Positions 35,034 to 46,608 are shown, numbered from the stretch's first letter. The stretch: 64,000 nt of DNA from Ascaphus truei (GCA_036426205.1 WSYH01001933.1:37484-101483); one strand, 5' to 3'. Made by a program: numbers and translations. Notes: generated by a model from the sequence alone, not told the origin.

Positions 35034-35682
35034 CGCAACCCCCCCCCCCGCAAGGCCTACACCACCAACTATGGGCCAAATACCACCTTCAACCACCCCC
35101 GCTACCCACAATAAACATGGCATTGGTAGTTAACCCCTTCATTGCCTTAGCGATTAGCCACTATGGTAATGAAGCTGCCTGTAAATGCATTTTTCCTGCA
35201 TCGGATAGATGCCGGGGTTCTCCGGTGCTGGTATCAATGTGTATCAGCTCCGGAGACCCCTGGCATCAATCCAATGCAGAATAAATGAATTTTTTTTCAA
35301 AGTCCCTCTCTCACATCCCTTAAGCTGGCCAGATGAATCTTTGATAAAATCGCAATTCCTGAGCCCCGATAAGATTATCAAGGCTATTAGAATTGCACGG
35401 TTTTATCAAAATTGCGAGTTTGGGCTTCTCGCTAGCTCCCGTGCGATGTGTTTGGCCAGGAGCCACAAATCGTGAGAAAATGCTTTCCCCGCATGATTTA
35501 ACAAACTTATCAAGGCTTTCTGAATAGCTACCTAGCAAAATTTGGTGATAGCTGATCAAAATCCTTGATAAGTTGGTTATCGAAGCTACTAGAATAGACC
35601 CCACTGTGCCTAAGTGTTTAAGAAAAACATGGCATCTGTCCAATATTTGACTATAAAAGGGTTACCCGTCCCTCAGTGATGT

Positions 35683-35730
35683 AACCCTGATGAAGAAGCA
35701 AACTTCCACATGACGAAACGCGTAAGGCTT
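35683..35730 (+). ncRNA. Hammerhead-like motif, stem II altered
   Basis: Core CUGAUGA (35687-35693) is perfect, and GAA plus palindromic ACGCGU (35718-35723) are perfect. The stem II region AGAAGCAAACUUCCACAUGAC holds an off-register hairpin instead of a clean stem closing the core. Confidence 0.5.
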
Positions 35731-36978
35731 TCCTTCTGGTTTGAGGACTGCATGTGAGGAGCCATCTTTTACACAGAGCTGAGAGCGGTCGAACTCTAGA
35801 GCCAGTAACATCTCTCCTGGAGGAGGATTGACACGACATCTAACTGAGATGCACCCGGAAGCGGAACGCCATCATTTGTTTGTCCGCAAGGCCCAGGTCG
35901 TGAGTGTGGCTGAATCATACATCCCTGGCCCTTGCTACAGTTCTCTAACGCTTACTTTTAGCGACTTTTGTGAGTTGCCATTTTTTATCTTGTTACAATA
36001 AACCTTTATTTTATTGATTTGCGCTATAGAGAATGCGCTTTCCTTTTTTGTCTTATAGATTCGTAAAGCAGGTAGTTGTTCCTGTGGAAAGCTGCATTGA
36101 ATCTCCAGCGTTTTTATGAATATACATTTTTACTTTTATCTTGGCATACTTTTTACTTTTTATAATTCCTTTTGTTCATTCGTTATCCATTTCCTCCCCT
36201 CCTACCCGTTTCTTTTCTGTATTGTTTGTTTGTTTTTTGGGTGTTTGTTATTTGTTTTTTGCCACCTTTTCATTCTCCTATCCATTATTGCATGGTTGGT
36301 TCATGCTATTTAGCAAGTATTGCTAATTGTTATAATAGTGTTGGTCTGTGCTTATCTATTTTTACCATCATATAGCGGTGCGCAAAGTGGGGGGCGTGAC
36401 CCCCAGGTGGGGCAGGAGATTGTGCTGGGGGGGTGCGGGCAGTTGCAGTGGCCCCACGCTCTTCCCCCAGGCATTTAAATTAAATGCCGGGGGATCGCGT
36501 GAGGCCCCTGCAACTGTTTACTTACCGGGATTCAGCCGTCTGTGTTGCGTTGCCATGGCAACGCGGCATCAATAGACACCGCAGCACCATGTGACCTGAC
36601 GTCACACGCCCACGTAGCGTCATCTGACGCGAATGAAGGTGGGCAGGGGGGCGCGAGAGCCGATGGCAGAGTGACAGGGGGTCAGTGACCCTCCACAGCA
36701 AAGCATATAGAAAATGGAAATATTACTGTATGCTCATTTGCATGTCTTAGACAGGTCTGCAACGCTGCCCTTTAGCATTATCACCCAGCACACAGCACTT
36801 CCACTGCAGCAAGCGATTCTGGGAAAAGACATGCAAATGAGCATACAGTATAAAACAAATATATAATCGCTGCGCTTCTCCATGTAAGGTGCATGCAGCT
36901 GGCAAAGAGATTGGCTATACAAATGTGAAAACGGACAGTGAATCCCTGCGCTTCTCCTTTTGGGATAGCAATAAATGG

Positions 36979-36979
36979 G

Positions 36980-37028
<49 letters not shown>
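36979..37028. repeat. (TA)n microsatellite
   Basis: About 25 TA units near the right end of copy C. Confidence 0.97.
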
Positions 37029-37031
<3 letters not shown>

Positions 37032-37299
37032 CGCGAGACTAGGGGCGGGGTGGGGGGGCGGGACTATTGTAAGGGGCAGACTGGGTCAGGATGGGCGGGG
37101 TTGGGGCGGGCCTAGGTGGCGAGTAGTATTTATGGTTCGGCGAGTAGAATTTTGGGTGATTTGTCGACCACTGCACATACGTACACCACACACAATATAA
37201 TTAATACATATATAATATATAAGATATTAATATTAATATATATTATATATTATAATAAAAATAAAAAAAAATAAACAGATGGCACACACATATGTGGTA

Positions 37300-38040
37300 A
37301 AAAGTGTTCGTCCCATACAGGTATGTATAGATAGGTTCCTTACGAGTAGATCCAGGATCCCAAGATCACGAGGCAAGAAGGAGACAGCACACTCAAAGGT
37401 ACAAAAAGCAGCGTGTATTCAGTAGAAAACCGGCACATAAAACCCGACGTTTCGGTCCTTGACACAGGACTTTCTCAAGGGGTGCCAATACATAAGACAC
37501 CTGACAAACATAATACCCACCACCCATTACAAACAGATCCCTGATAGGTAGACCATGATGTAAGACAGCTGTGAGCACTAGCTATCAATTATGACATCAG
37601 CACTGAACAACAGTTGTTCAGATGGCGTCTCAGTATCATGCTGATCATTACGCGCTTAGGTAGCAGTGGGCGCCAGTGCGCCAGTACACGCAACTAAAAA
37701 AAATAAGGGGAATACTAAAAGGCACGGCATTCAATGCATATGTTAGTTTGCAACAAAAAGGTCAACAGAGCATATCAGTGGAACACATCCTAACAAACAT
37801 AATTGAAATAGCAGCTGTAGAGACTAACATTCAATTCATAATATATATAGCAACTGTAAAATTTCCTGTATGTATATTCATTGCTGTCTTAGACAGGTTC
37901 TGCAACCCGTCTTTCACCATTATCACCCAGCAAACAGCACTTCCACTGCAGCAAGGATTTGGGAATGAACATGCAAATAAGCACACAGTGCCACTTTTTA
38001 TTCATGCTCACATTACATGAGCAACTATAGTCAATGCATG
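37300..38040 (-). repeat. Hammerhead-type repeat and flanking non-coding DNA
   Basis: The motif at 37442-37484 sits in DNA reading outward on the minus strand to CTGCTTTTTGTACCTTTG and CTCGTGATCTTGGGATCCTG. 37676-38020 shows only short frames and nothing recognisable, apart from echoes of the 36.7-36.9 kb sequence (TCACCCAGCAAACAGCACTT). Confidence 0.5.
37442..37484 (-). ncRNA. Hammerhead-like motif, U3-A8 type, stem I paired
   Basis: Minus strand: ACCC, C, UUGAGAA (U3..A8 in place of C3..G8), extra A opposite C, stem II GUCCU/AGGAC with loop GUGUCA, GAA, palindromic ACGU, C17, then GGGU pairing with ACCC. All helices can form, stem III only between two molecules or as a minimal stem. Confidence 0.6.
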
Positions 38041-38072
38041 CTGCTTTAATATATATATATAATATACATATA

Positions 38073-38226
38073 CAGTGTTCGACAAACCCTACATTTGCTC
38101 GCCCCGGGCGAGTGGATTAAACCCCCGGGCGAGTAAATATTGGCCCAAGCAGCACACGTTTGGTACTAGGTGGCGAGTAGATTTTTTGTGTGGCGAGTAG
38201 ATTTTTTTGGTGATTGTCAACCACTG
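38073..38226 (+). mobile_element. hAT-like MITE, 154 bp, with target duplication
   Basis: Ends CAGTGTTCGACAAACC and TGATTGTCAACCACTG, flanked by exact 8-bp duplication TACATATA (38065-38072 and 38227-38234). An 8-bp duplication and CAGTG-type ends indicate the hAT superfamily. GGCGAGTAGATTTTTT is repeated near the right end. Non-coding. Confidence 0.85.
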
Positions 38227-38263
38227 TACATATATATATATATATATATACAAAAACACAAAA

Positions 38264-39165
38264 AAGAAAGCGCCCGATCCTAGTGCAATACTGTCGCGGC
38301 CTAGTTTATTCTTACCTTTACCCGGTCTCGGCCGCGACAGATACCGGGCGCGCGCCAAGATGTCTCGCATGCGCGCCGGAGCCTCGGAGGATCGGTCCTC
38401 CATAGGACACCCCCTCTCCCATCCCTCTCGGGTCCCCCGAAGCCCCCCACCGCATCCCCCAATAGGCCCTGCGCGCACGCTCCCAATGAAGCGTGATCGC
38501 GCATCGATGACGAGCGGCACGCGGGGAAAAAAACGAGCAGCCAGGAAATCTCCCGGCTTGCGTCTAGCTACTAAGGATAAAGTGGGTCGCCACGTATTTC
38601 CAAAAAAATTCCCATTTATTTCCCTAAAAAAATCCAACAAAATGCTACTCAAAACAAAGATTAAAACAAGCGTTTTATGAGATATACTCATGCCACCGGG
38701 ACGAGGATCAGCTACTCAGCTCACTCCGTGTATTCACCGCATGAAATCGGCGGCTCCACGCGGTCTCCGTCCAGCAGGATCTCAGGAAGCGACACTTTGG
38801 TTCAGATAGTCCTCCGGAAACAAGGCGGTGTAAGACAAGTTCTGGGTTATAAATGTGTACGGTCTGAGCTGGAAAATAGCTGCCTCTTTCATATATTGAT
38901 CCAAGATGCAGAATGTAAGTGTCCACTTCAGCAACGCAAATACACCATACGAGTTTCTTCACATTACGTGATTCATCAGGGGATCCCTGAATTGTTGTGT
39001 GTTCTAGTTCACGATTTGATCAGTGCTTTATTATATTGTTTATTATCTTTAGGTATCCATTGGTCAGTTAGCCTTATACCTAATTCTACTCTGTCACAAG
39101 CTTTTTTGTTTTAGTCAATTATACTATAGGCGTTTACCAATTTGTTTCTGTTCTGTCACCCCCCC
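38264..39165 (+). repeat. Hammerhead-type repeat with GC-rich insertion
   Basis: Starts AGCGCCCGATCCTAGTGCAA like 46100. A CpG-rich block of about 300 bp (about 38294-38590) separates this start from the ATTTCCAAAAAAATTCCCAT body, and the copy at 46.1 kb lacks it. Ends near 39160. Confidence 0.65.
38948..38985 (-). ncRNA. Hammerhead-like motif, CUGAUGA core
   Basis: Minus strand: CUGAUGA (38973-38979), extra A, stem II UCAC/GUGA with loop GUAAU, A, GAA, then ACUCGUAUGG. The core is canonical, but the stem III hexamer differs by one base from palindromic ACGCGU. Confidence 0.45.
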
Positions 39166-39506
39166 CCCGACACCCGTGACACCCCGACACCCCAAATCTC
39201 CCCACTCACTCCTGATCTCACCTCCAACTCCGTGTCCCCGGCCTCCTGTGACCAGCCTCATCACTAGCCCCCCCCCCACTCCTCTCTCCCCTGTGTTCAG
39301 TTCCCTCACTGCCACCTGGTGACCCGCAGCGACAGCCGCCGAGGCCGAGGGCGACACCCGGCATGCCGCTTCCTCGGCTGTCACAGAGACCGGAGACAAC
39401 AGCGATCCACGGTGAGTAAGGGGGGGGAGGAGAGAGTGTGTGTAGGGGGGGGAGAGAGAGTGTGTGTGTGTGTAGGGGGAGAGTGTGTATGTGCATGTAG
39501 GGGGGG

Positions 39507-39559
<53 letters not shown>

Positions 39560-39560
39560 G
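39166..39560. repeat. CpG-rich DNA and (GT)n
   Basis: C/CpG-rich non-coding DNA grading into G-rich and a (GT) microsatellite at about 39508-39556. No gene is supported. Confidence 0.6.
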
Positions 39561-39889
39561 TGAGATCTAGAAAAAAATGCCAGATGTGAATAACTAGTTT
39601 CCTGCACCCCTTAACCAGTGTCTGGATGCTCCTGCTTCACAATATCTAAAGCAGCAATCCCGTCTGGGATCTTACATGATCCTCAGTTCCTCAATGTCCA
39701 GGTACCCTCACTCCAGCAATGTTATATGTTGGAGGGGAGTCTTCCCTACCTGACTTCTGGGTTAAGGGGGATTCCAATGTCTTCCGTGTGAAGCTTGAGT
39801 CAGATCTGGAAGAAGCAGTATAGGTTATTTCGGTGTAGTATAGGGCAATCAAGATATATAGCGTAAATAAGATATCCAGGTTCAGAGTG

Positions 39890-40845
39890 AGAGACAGAGA
39901 AAGTGAGGGTGAGAGACAGACAGAGAGAGTGTGGGTATGAGAAAGAGAGAGACCGAGAGTCAGAAAGAGAGACGCACACACAGAGAGAGCAGCACAGAGA
40001 AAGCGAACACACAGAGAGAGAGAGAGAGCGACACAGAGAGAGAGCGACACACAGAGAGAGACAGAGAGAGAGCGACACAGAGAGAGATAGTGACACAGAG
40101 AGAGAGTGACACAGAGAGAGAGAGAGCAACACAGAGAGAGAGAGAGAGAGCGACACACAGAGAGAGAGAGAGATCTACACAGAGAGAGAGAGCGACACAC
40201 AGAGCGAGAAAGAGCGAGAGAGAGAGCGACAGAGAGAGAGAGCGACACAGAGAGAGAGCGACACAGAGAGAGAGAGCGACACACAGAGAGAGAGAGCGAC
40301 ACACAGAGAGAGAGAGCGAGAGAGAGAGCGACACAGAGAGAGAGAGAGAGAGCGACAAACAGAGAGAGAGCGAGAGAGAGTGACACAGAGAGAGAGAGCG
40401 AGAGAGAGAGCGACACACACACACAGAGAGAGTGAGAGAGAGCAACAAACAGAGCGAGAGATCGAGACACACACACACACACTCTCACACACACACACCC
40501 TCCTGTGCGCTCGCTCTGCCTCTCCTGGGTCTCTCACCCCCGCGTCACTCCTTTGCTCCCACAGTCTTCTCTGCTCAGGGCCTCTGACATCACTCGTTGC
40601 CTCTCTGCTCCCCTGTGTCCAGGCCTCTCCTCGAGGGGCTGATGGGTTTGCGGTCCCCGGACCGGCGCGGGGAGGCGGTACCGACCAGGTCCCTGGGGGC
40701 GGCTCCATGTCCCGGTGTCTTGCTTGCTCCCGCTCGCTGTCTGAGGCAGCGGGGACGCACGCCAGCACAGAGAGAGAGTGGCCAATCACCGCGCAGAGCA
40801 GGGAGCCCACCAATGACAGCGCGAACCAGGGGAGACAGTGGACTT
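39890..40845. repeat. GA/CA-rich repeat, first copy of a direct duplication
   Basis: Long (GAGAGCGACACA)n tract followed by unique-looking CpG-rich DNA (40495-40845). The latter, and part of the tract from about 40170, recur at 41455-42215. Confidence 0.85.
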
Positions 40846-40886
40846 CTGACGAAGCCTGTTGTCTTATTGGTCGAAATGTGTAGAGT
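40842..40886 (+). ncRNA. Hammerhead-like motif with CpG-decayed stem III
   Basis: ACUU, perfect core CUGACGA (40846-40852), extra A, stem II GCC/GGU, C, GAA, then AUGUGU, which equals ACGCGU after two C-to-T changes, A17, and GAGU. ACUU/GAGU pair as stem I with one G-U. Confidence 0.55.
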
Positions 40887-41454
40887 GGACCCGCCCAGGA
40901 AGTGCAAGGATTGGTCCTGCCAGCCGTCCATCACGAGCCGCACAGGAAGAGACGCGACGGAGCTCAGAGCATCAACCGGAAGTGACGTATCGCATCGGGG
41001 AAAGCACTGGAGGTGATCCTGAAAATATCACGGTGAACCGCAAAGAAGTAACGGCGGTGCGGTGACCGGTGGCCATATCCCTATCACTCCTGAGTCAATT
41101 ATGATAATGCTTATGTTTAATTTTAACATTGTAAGTGCGCATTTTTTAGCTACATTATAAAGTTATCCTTTTTTACCATTGATCTGCACCATGGAGATTT
41201 CTTTCTATTTTTCCATGTTCTCATCCATTTGATTTGTGAATGTGAGAGGTATCCTGTCTACATCTAGAAGACTTTACAGACTCCACAGATCCTGTATTTG
41301 CCCATACCCTACTGCTATACTGTGAGTAGGCTGCACACGAGAGCCAAGATTTTCACATATTGTCACACTGAATTATACAGTCTGCACTTAGATTGTGTTT
41401 CTTCTGTTGTTTTTTCCTTCATGCTCCCCCTGGGTTGTGAGAACATATAGAGAG
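40846..41454 (+). mobile_element. Hammerhead-type repeat between two GA-rich copies
   Basis: Lies between the direct copies. Starts with the hammerhead-like core and includes the usual downstream T-rich tail (TTATCCTTTTTTACCATTGA). Confidence 0.5.
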
Positions 41455-42215
41455 AGAGATCTACACAGAGAGAGAGAGCGACACACAGAGAGAGAAAGAG
41501 CGAGAGAGATAGTGACAAACAGAGAGAGAGAAAGCGACAAGCAGAGAGAGAGAGCGACACACAGATAGAGAGAGCGACACACAGAGAGAGAGAGCGACAC
41601 ACAGAGAGAGAGAGAGAGCGACACAGAGAGAGAGAGAGAGCGACACAGAGAGAGATTGCAACACACAGAGAGAGAGCGACACAGAGAGAGAGAGAGCGAC
41701 ACACAGAGAGAGAGAGCGGACACAGAGAGAGAGAGAGAGCGACACACAGAGAAAGAGCGAGAGAGAGAGTGACACAGAGAGAGAGCGACACACACACAGA
41801 GAGAGCGAGAGAGAGCAACAAACAGAGAGAGAGATCGAGACACACACACTCACACACACACTCTCACACACACACACCCTCCTGTGCGCTCGCTCTGCCT
41901 CTCCTGGGTCTCTCACCCCCGCGTCACTCCTTCGCTCCCACAATCCTCTCTGCTCATGGCCTCTGACATCGCTCGTTGACTCTCTGCTCCCCTGTATCCA
42001 GGCCTCTCCTCTGGGGCTGACGGGTTTGCGGACCCCGGACCGGCGCGGGAAGGCGGTACCGACCAGGTCCCTGGGGGCGGCTAAATTTCCCGGTGTCTCG
42101 CTTGCTCCCGCTCGCTGTCTGAGGCAGCGGGGATGCACGCCAGCACAGAGAGAGTGGCCAATCACGCGCAGAGCAGGGAGCCCACCAATGACAGCGTGAA
42201 CCAGGAGAGACAGTG
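41455..42215. repeat. GA/CA-rich repeat, second direct copy
   Basis: Repeats 40170-40845 in the same orientation, including CTCCTGTGCGCTCGCTCTGC, the CAGGCCTCTCCTC segment and the GAGGCAGCGGGGA segment, with scattered substitutions. Confidence 0.85.
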
Positions 42216-42482
42216 GAAAATCCGCGCAGAGCAGGGGCGGGGACCAGGGGGAGGGAACCCACCAATCACAGCGTGGGGCACAACGTGTGGATGCGAGGCG
42301 GCGATTGGGTGGGAGTCTGTAGCGGGTGACTTGGCACACGACGCTGGCGGGCAATCAGCGCGGGGGAAATTCAGCGCGAGCGGGGGAATTTAAACAGCAG
42401 CACGTGTGCTGCTTGGGCCAATCGCCCAGGAGCAATTTCTAGTCGCCCCCGGCGAGTGGAAGCATGGGTTTGTCGAACACTG
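42216..42482 (-). mobile_element. Terminus of a long hAT-like element
   Basis: Read on the minus strand it starts CAGTGTTCGACAAACC, then the GCGAG/GGCCCAAGCAGCACACG block, then CCCCGCTCGCGCTG, paralleling the first 200 bp of 31818 onward. The other end was not found. Confidence 0.6.
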
Positions 42483-42546
42483 TGTATGTGTATATGTCCA
42501 CACACTACAGCAAGGATTGGTTATGCAGTAACAAAAACTATTCTAA

Positions 42547-42717
<171 letters not shown>

Positions 42718-43254
42718 TAGGGTCAATCACACCAGTGGCCTTTGTAAGTTTCTATTGGTGACAATGCGGCCACATTTATAGTTTTTTTTGTGTGTTTGTG
42801 TGTGTGTGTAAAAAAACAGCACAAAAAAACATAAATATATTGAGATCCGGAGGTTGTGGAGCAAGGATCCGCTTTGGGAAACTACCTTGGTAAAGTAAGT
42901 AAAAGAGGAACGGGATTGCTGCTTTAGGGTTCTCTTTATTGGCCTCAAGTAGACAATTGGACAATGAGGTAATTTTCATATCAGACAACAAGATCATTAT
43001 TCAATATGCTGAGCAGTTTTTTACCAGTGCTGGGGAAGAGTTCTGCTCCATTCATTTTAAAGAGACTAACATTAGGAAGGCTTAAAAACAATTTATATAA
43101 GGCCCAAGCTCACTATATGGTTCCTCTGACAACATCAGTGACATTTATACAGCGGGGAAATGCAGAACATTGAAAATGGCAGCACAGGGGAAATCCTGTA
43201 AATCCAGAAGTTTGAGTTCACAGTTATTTTATTGATATGTAGCCCTTTATTTAT

Positions 43255-43771
43255 ACCCTATTTCCTCGATTCTAAGACGCCATCGATTCTAAGACACACA
43301 CTTGATTTAATAAAAAAAATTGGGGGAAAAAAACACACTATATTAAATGTGCAGAATTTTTTTCTTGGGGGACAGAGGGGGGGAGAGAGAGAGAGGGGGA
43401 AAGGGAGCGAGAGGGGAAAGGGAGCGAGAGGGGAAAGGGGGAGAGAGAGTGTGGAAGTGGGAGAGAGAGGGGAAGGGGGAGAGAGGGGAAGGGGGAGAGA
43501 GAGAGGGAGGAAGGGGGAGAGTAAGTGGAAGGGGAGAAAGAGCGCAGAGAGAGGGCACGGGGGGGAGGGGGGGCTTGATCTCTCTGCACGAGAGGGAGAG
43601 GGAGGGCGTGATCGCCGCCATGCAGTTTGCTGCACACAGAAGACCCGGCCAGCATCTCCAGCAGTGCCCCCTAGCTGTTTTTTTTTTTAGAACATCGATT
43701 TTAAGACGCAGTCCTATTTCAGACATGTGAAAATGGGGAAAAAATGCGTCTTAGAATCGAGGAAATACGGT
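43255..43771. mobile_element. MITE with about 25-bp inverted ends
   Basis: Ends ACCCTATTTCCTCGATTCTA... and its inverse (ACCGTATTTCCTCGATTCTA...) enclose 517 bp with repeated GATTCTAAGACGC/GATTTTAAGACGC sub-terminal motifs and a GA-rich middle. No transposase is seen. Superfamily not assigned. Confidence 0.8.
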
Positions 43772-44010
43772 ATTTTAAACACATACTGTAAGCCATTATA
43801 TTACACAAAAACATTCAAGATTTAGAACTTGAAATACAGCTACAACTAATAAATGAAAAGTGAAGGGACAAAGCCTTTCTGTCATTTCCCACTTCTCCAA
43901 TGAGCTGCTTCACTTTAATTCCATTTGAGGAACTTTCTTGTTCCCTCTGGTGGTAGATGGTGTGATATTCTGAGCTATAATGGGAATATTGTGTTATGAT
44001 CAATAGGAAC
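43772..44010. other. Intron, nothing recognised
   Basis: AT-rich DNA without repeat landmarks or supported coding sequence. Confidence 0.4.
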
Positions 44011-44345
44011 AGGGAGGCTTACTTCCGTTTTCAGCTGAATTTGTCCATTGAAGTCTATTTGTGCCGATTTTGGGAGAAACTCGCCATTCTAGAGCCGCGA
44101 TAGGCCTCGATAAGCTAATCACGGCTGCTATAATTGCATGAGTTTCAGAACCAGCCGATAAGTGGCTTATCGCCGCTCACCCGGCAATTTTTTTTATGAC
44201 GGCTGAAAAATTTGGCGATTAAGGCCTTTATCGCCCAATTATTGAGTCTTACTGAATAGCAGTAGGCATTTTGGCCGATAAGTGCTCGATAAGTGGCTTA
44301 TCGAGGCTCATAGAATAGGTCTCATAGTGCTAAGCAAAAGCAGGT
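44011..44345. repeat. CGATAAG-rich repeat
   Basis: Many CGATAAG/CTTATCG words, often as inverted pairs (CCGATAAGTGGCTTATCG twice). It shares the TAGAATAG(A/G)(C/T)C end with the sequence at 35300-35605. Confidence 0.55.
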
Positions 44346-45330
44346 GTTAACCCTTAGCATGCTGGTTCTGTGCAGATGAGAGCAGCTCTTGCAGGCTACG
44401 TTTTATAGTTTCAGCTCATCCATTCCACACCATAATCACTAGATCCAAGTACACACAGATAATCCTAGTAATCTTTGAGAGATTTATTCCCCCCAGGAGA
44501 AAGGTGCTGCTAACCTTTGCTGCAAAATAAGCTTGAAGTATTTTCTTTTTTCTAGCACATCTTTCAAGATTTTTGTTTTCTTCAATTTATCAGGGCACTT
44601 CTGGTGTTCTTAACTAGTTTTAACTCAAACGTACCGTACCCCTAAAGTTTAAACTCCTGGCACCACATACATGCCACGCATACCATGCTATTGCCTATCC
44701 TTTGTGTTTCCTCCTTTCTCTATGCAGTGGAGGAAATACAAAGGACACAGTATAACAATGGTAGTGTAGGTACCTGCTGAAAACCTTGACGTGGTTGCCG
44801 GCTTAACATGTTTAGCCCAAAAATGTAACTAAATGACCCATACTTATGATAAGATAAAACAAATAGAAATGAATGAAATAATGTGTCCTATTGGCTGTGC
44901 ATTGGGACTTCTTTGTTTTCTGCTGTGTTTGAGGTCACTTTCCCAGTAGTGCTCCAGTTAGCACAATTAAGTCAAGAAATACATAATACTGAGGGCCTGG
45001 ATTTTGACCTTGCTAAGATGGTGTATGTCTAATTGATGTCATTGACTTTTTAAGAAAACAAAGCAATTGTTTAAGTTGTAATTTTCTAATAGTAAAGTGC
45101 GGTCAAGTTTTAGCAAGAATGTACTGCATACAGTACCATAAATGCACCTAGAAAAACAGAAGATACCTGGGTGCTCTCTAGATTAATAAAGGAAGTACCT
45201 ACTTGAGGGGAATAATATCACCCTTTTGGTGTGGAGTTTCCTCCTGCGGCTCAACCCCACCATGATCTATCCAGGATCCTTAGTATGAGTAGAAAAACAA
45301 AAAAGGTTGGGGAGTATGGACAATAAAACC
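44346..45330. other. Intron, nothing recognised
   Basis: No repeat family or coding sequence that I can support. Confidence 0.4.
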
Positions 45331-46060
45331 TATTATACAAAAGTCTGAACTAGTGTATTTGATGTTCGAGGAGTCTCAGACCAAACGAACCACCAATAGT
45401 GGGAAAATAACATATGAGGATATGGTGTAATATATAATAAATACTCACATGGCCTTGTGTGAGCACCGTTGTATAAAGGTGTCTTTGTTTCTCCTTAGCG
45501 TGCCGTCTCTTCCTCTTCCCTGCTGCTGGCGTGCAGTCTCTTCCCCGGTATGGATAGATACACACAAATATAGATCAATCAGGGGTAAAGAACTATAATG
45601 TGTGAAGGCAATATACAGTGAGAGATAGGGAAAAAATCCCCAACTCACAGACCCCCCTTCAAATGGAATGATAAATGATAAATAATAATAATCCACTCAC
45701 ACGGCCATGCGTGAGTGCTTATCCTCTTGATAAAGTTCTTTGGAACGAAACGCGTAGAAGGTTTGCTGCTGCTCCCTATTCATGATGACTTACCAATAAA
45801 GAATCGTTTGGCAAGACCTGCTTTTTTCATTCATTGCTGTGCGCTGCACACCCCGGCTTTTGGAATCTTTATCCTCAGAGAAGCTCTGCAGTCTTGCTTG
45901 CAGAGTCTATCTGTATCAATCCACACCTCGTCTCGGTACAAATATGCACATAAAGAAAAAGGTGATATTAGTTGTATGTTCAAAAGCAGGTGCTGACACT
46001 GGCACCGAAAGGGGTTAAATAGCCCGATCATATGTCAGATGCCCCCACCTGACAATAGTG
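45331..46060 (+). repeat. Hammerhead-type repeat region
   Basis: Two related GAGTATTTATTATATATTAC/CACGGCCATGCGTGAGTGC-type segments lie around the motif at 45723-45761, followed by AATAAAGAATCGTTTGGCAA. Confidence 0.45.
45723..45761 (+). ncRNA. Hammerhead-like motif, U3-A8 type
   Basis: UUGAUAA (45727-45733), extra A, stem II GUUC/GAAC with loop UUUG, GAA (45747-45749), perfect palindromic ACGCGU (45750-45755), A17. Stem I CCUC/GAAG pairs at three of four positions. Confidence 0.55.
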
Positions 46061-46084
46061 TGGGGATAGGGAAGTTCAAACAGA

Positions 46085-46420
46085 TTTATATATATACAAA
46101 AAACACAAACAGAAAGCGTCCGATCCTAGTGCAATATGTCCAAAAAAATACACATTTATTATCCCTTAAAATCCAACAAAATGCTAACTCACAAACAACA
46201 AAGTAAAACCAGCGTTCTATGAGGTATACTCATGCACAAGACGAGGATTCAGCTACTCAGCTCACTTGGTATCTTCACCGCATGGGATCGCAGTGCTCCT
46301 CTGGGTCTCCGTCCAGCAGGAACTCAAGAAGCGACACTGTTGTTCGTATTGTCCTCCGGAAACAAAACTAGCGTGTTTTTAGTTCCGGCAGAGCTGTGTG
46401 CTGCGTGCGGGCAGCATATC
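46085..46420 (+). repeat. Hammerhead-type repeat start, truncated
   Basis: AGCGTCCGATCCTAGTGCAA through GAGGTATACTCATGC and GTCCTCCGGAAACAAAACTA parallels 38264-38840 without the GC-rich insert. It breaks off before the hammerhead motif. Confidence 0.65.
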
Positions 46421-46532
46421 GTCCCCTGGATAGTCCAAGTGTTGAGGAATGGAGATAGGATGCTGGAGAATCCTCCTAGAAGAGATAAAACAAGCACACC
46501 ATTTTATCTCTACTAGGAGGATTCTCCAGCAT
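46421..46532. mobile_element. Foldback element, truncated copy
   Basis: Same hairpin as 51006-51172 (GATAGGATGCTGGAGAATCC and its inverse), but the right arm stops at CCAGCAT (46532), where LTR-element sequence starts. Confidence 0.75.
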
Positions 46533-46608
46533 CTCCCCTGTTACATACCTCCCCTGTTTGTGGGAAGCTCGGGCTTGCCACGGCCAAAGCCCATTCTTCC
46601 AGTCTCAT

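Larger units (their letters stand above)
33120..36025. repeat. Internal inverted repeat of a hammerhead-type unit
   Basis: 33120-33445 (minus) and 35690-36025 (plus) are inverted copies of one repeat: GGCTTTCCTTCTGG, GAGGAGCCATCTTTTACACA, GCCCAGG, TTTTGTGAGTTGCCATTTT, CAATAAACCTTTATTTTATT. Each has its own hammerhead-like motif at the outer start. Confidence 0.7.
31818..37173 (+). mobile_element. Copy C: 5.36-kb element with hAT-like MITE ends
   Basis: Begins CAGTGTTCGACAATCC and ends GATTTGTCGACCACTG, the same termini as the 154-bp MITE. No transposase frame is present. Contents in order: GC-rich end, two minisatellites, hammerhead-like motifs, a T-rich middle, several strong hairpins, and a CpG-rich segment before a (TA)n run. 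Flanking octamers do not clearly match, so it may be nested insertions between two MITE ends instead of one mobile unit. Confidence 0.55.

Noticed and set aside
39691..40494. Long open frames in GA-rich DNA (also 41363-42354 and the + strand equivalents)
   Set aside because: The predicted proteins are Ser/Leu/Cys or Arg/Glu repeats in several frames at once, which simple repeats always give.
43232..43730. Arg/Gly/Glu-rich frames in the 43.4-kb MITE
   Set aside because: Translation of a GA-rich tract, overlapping in several frames.
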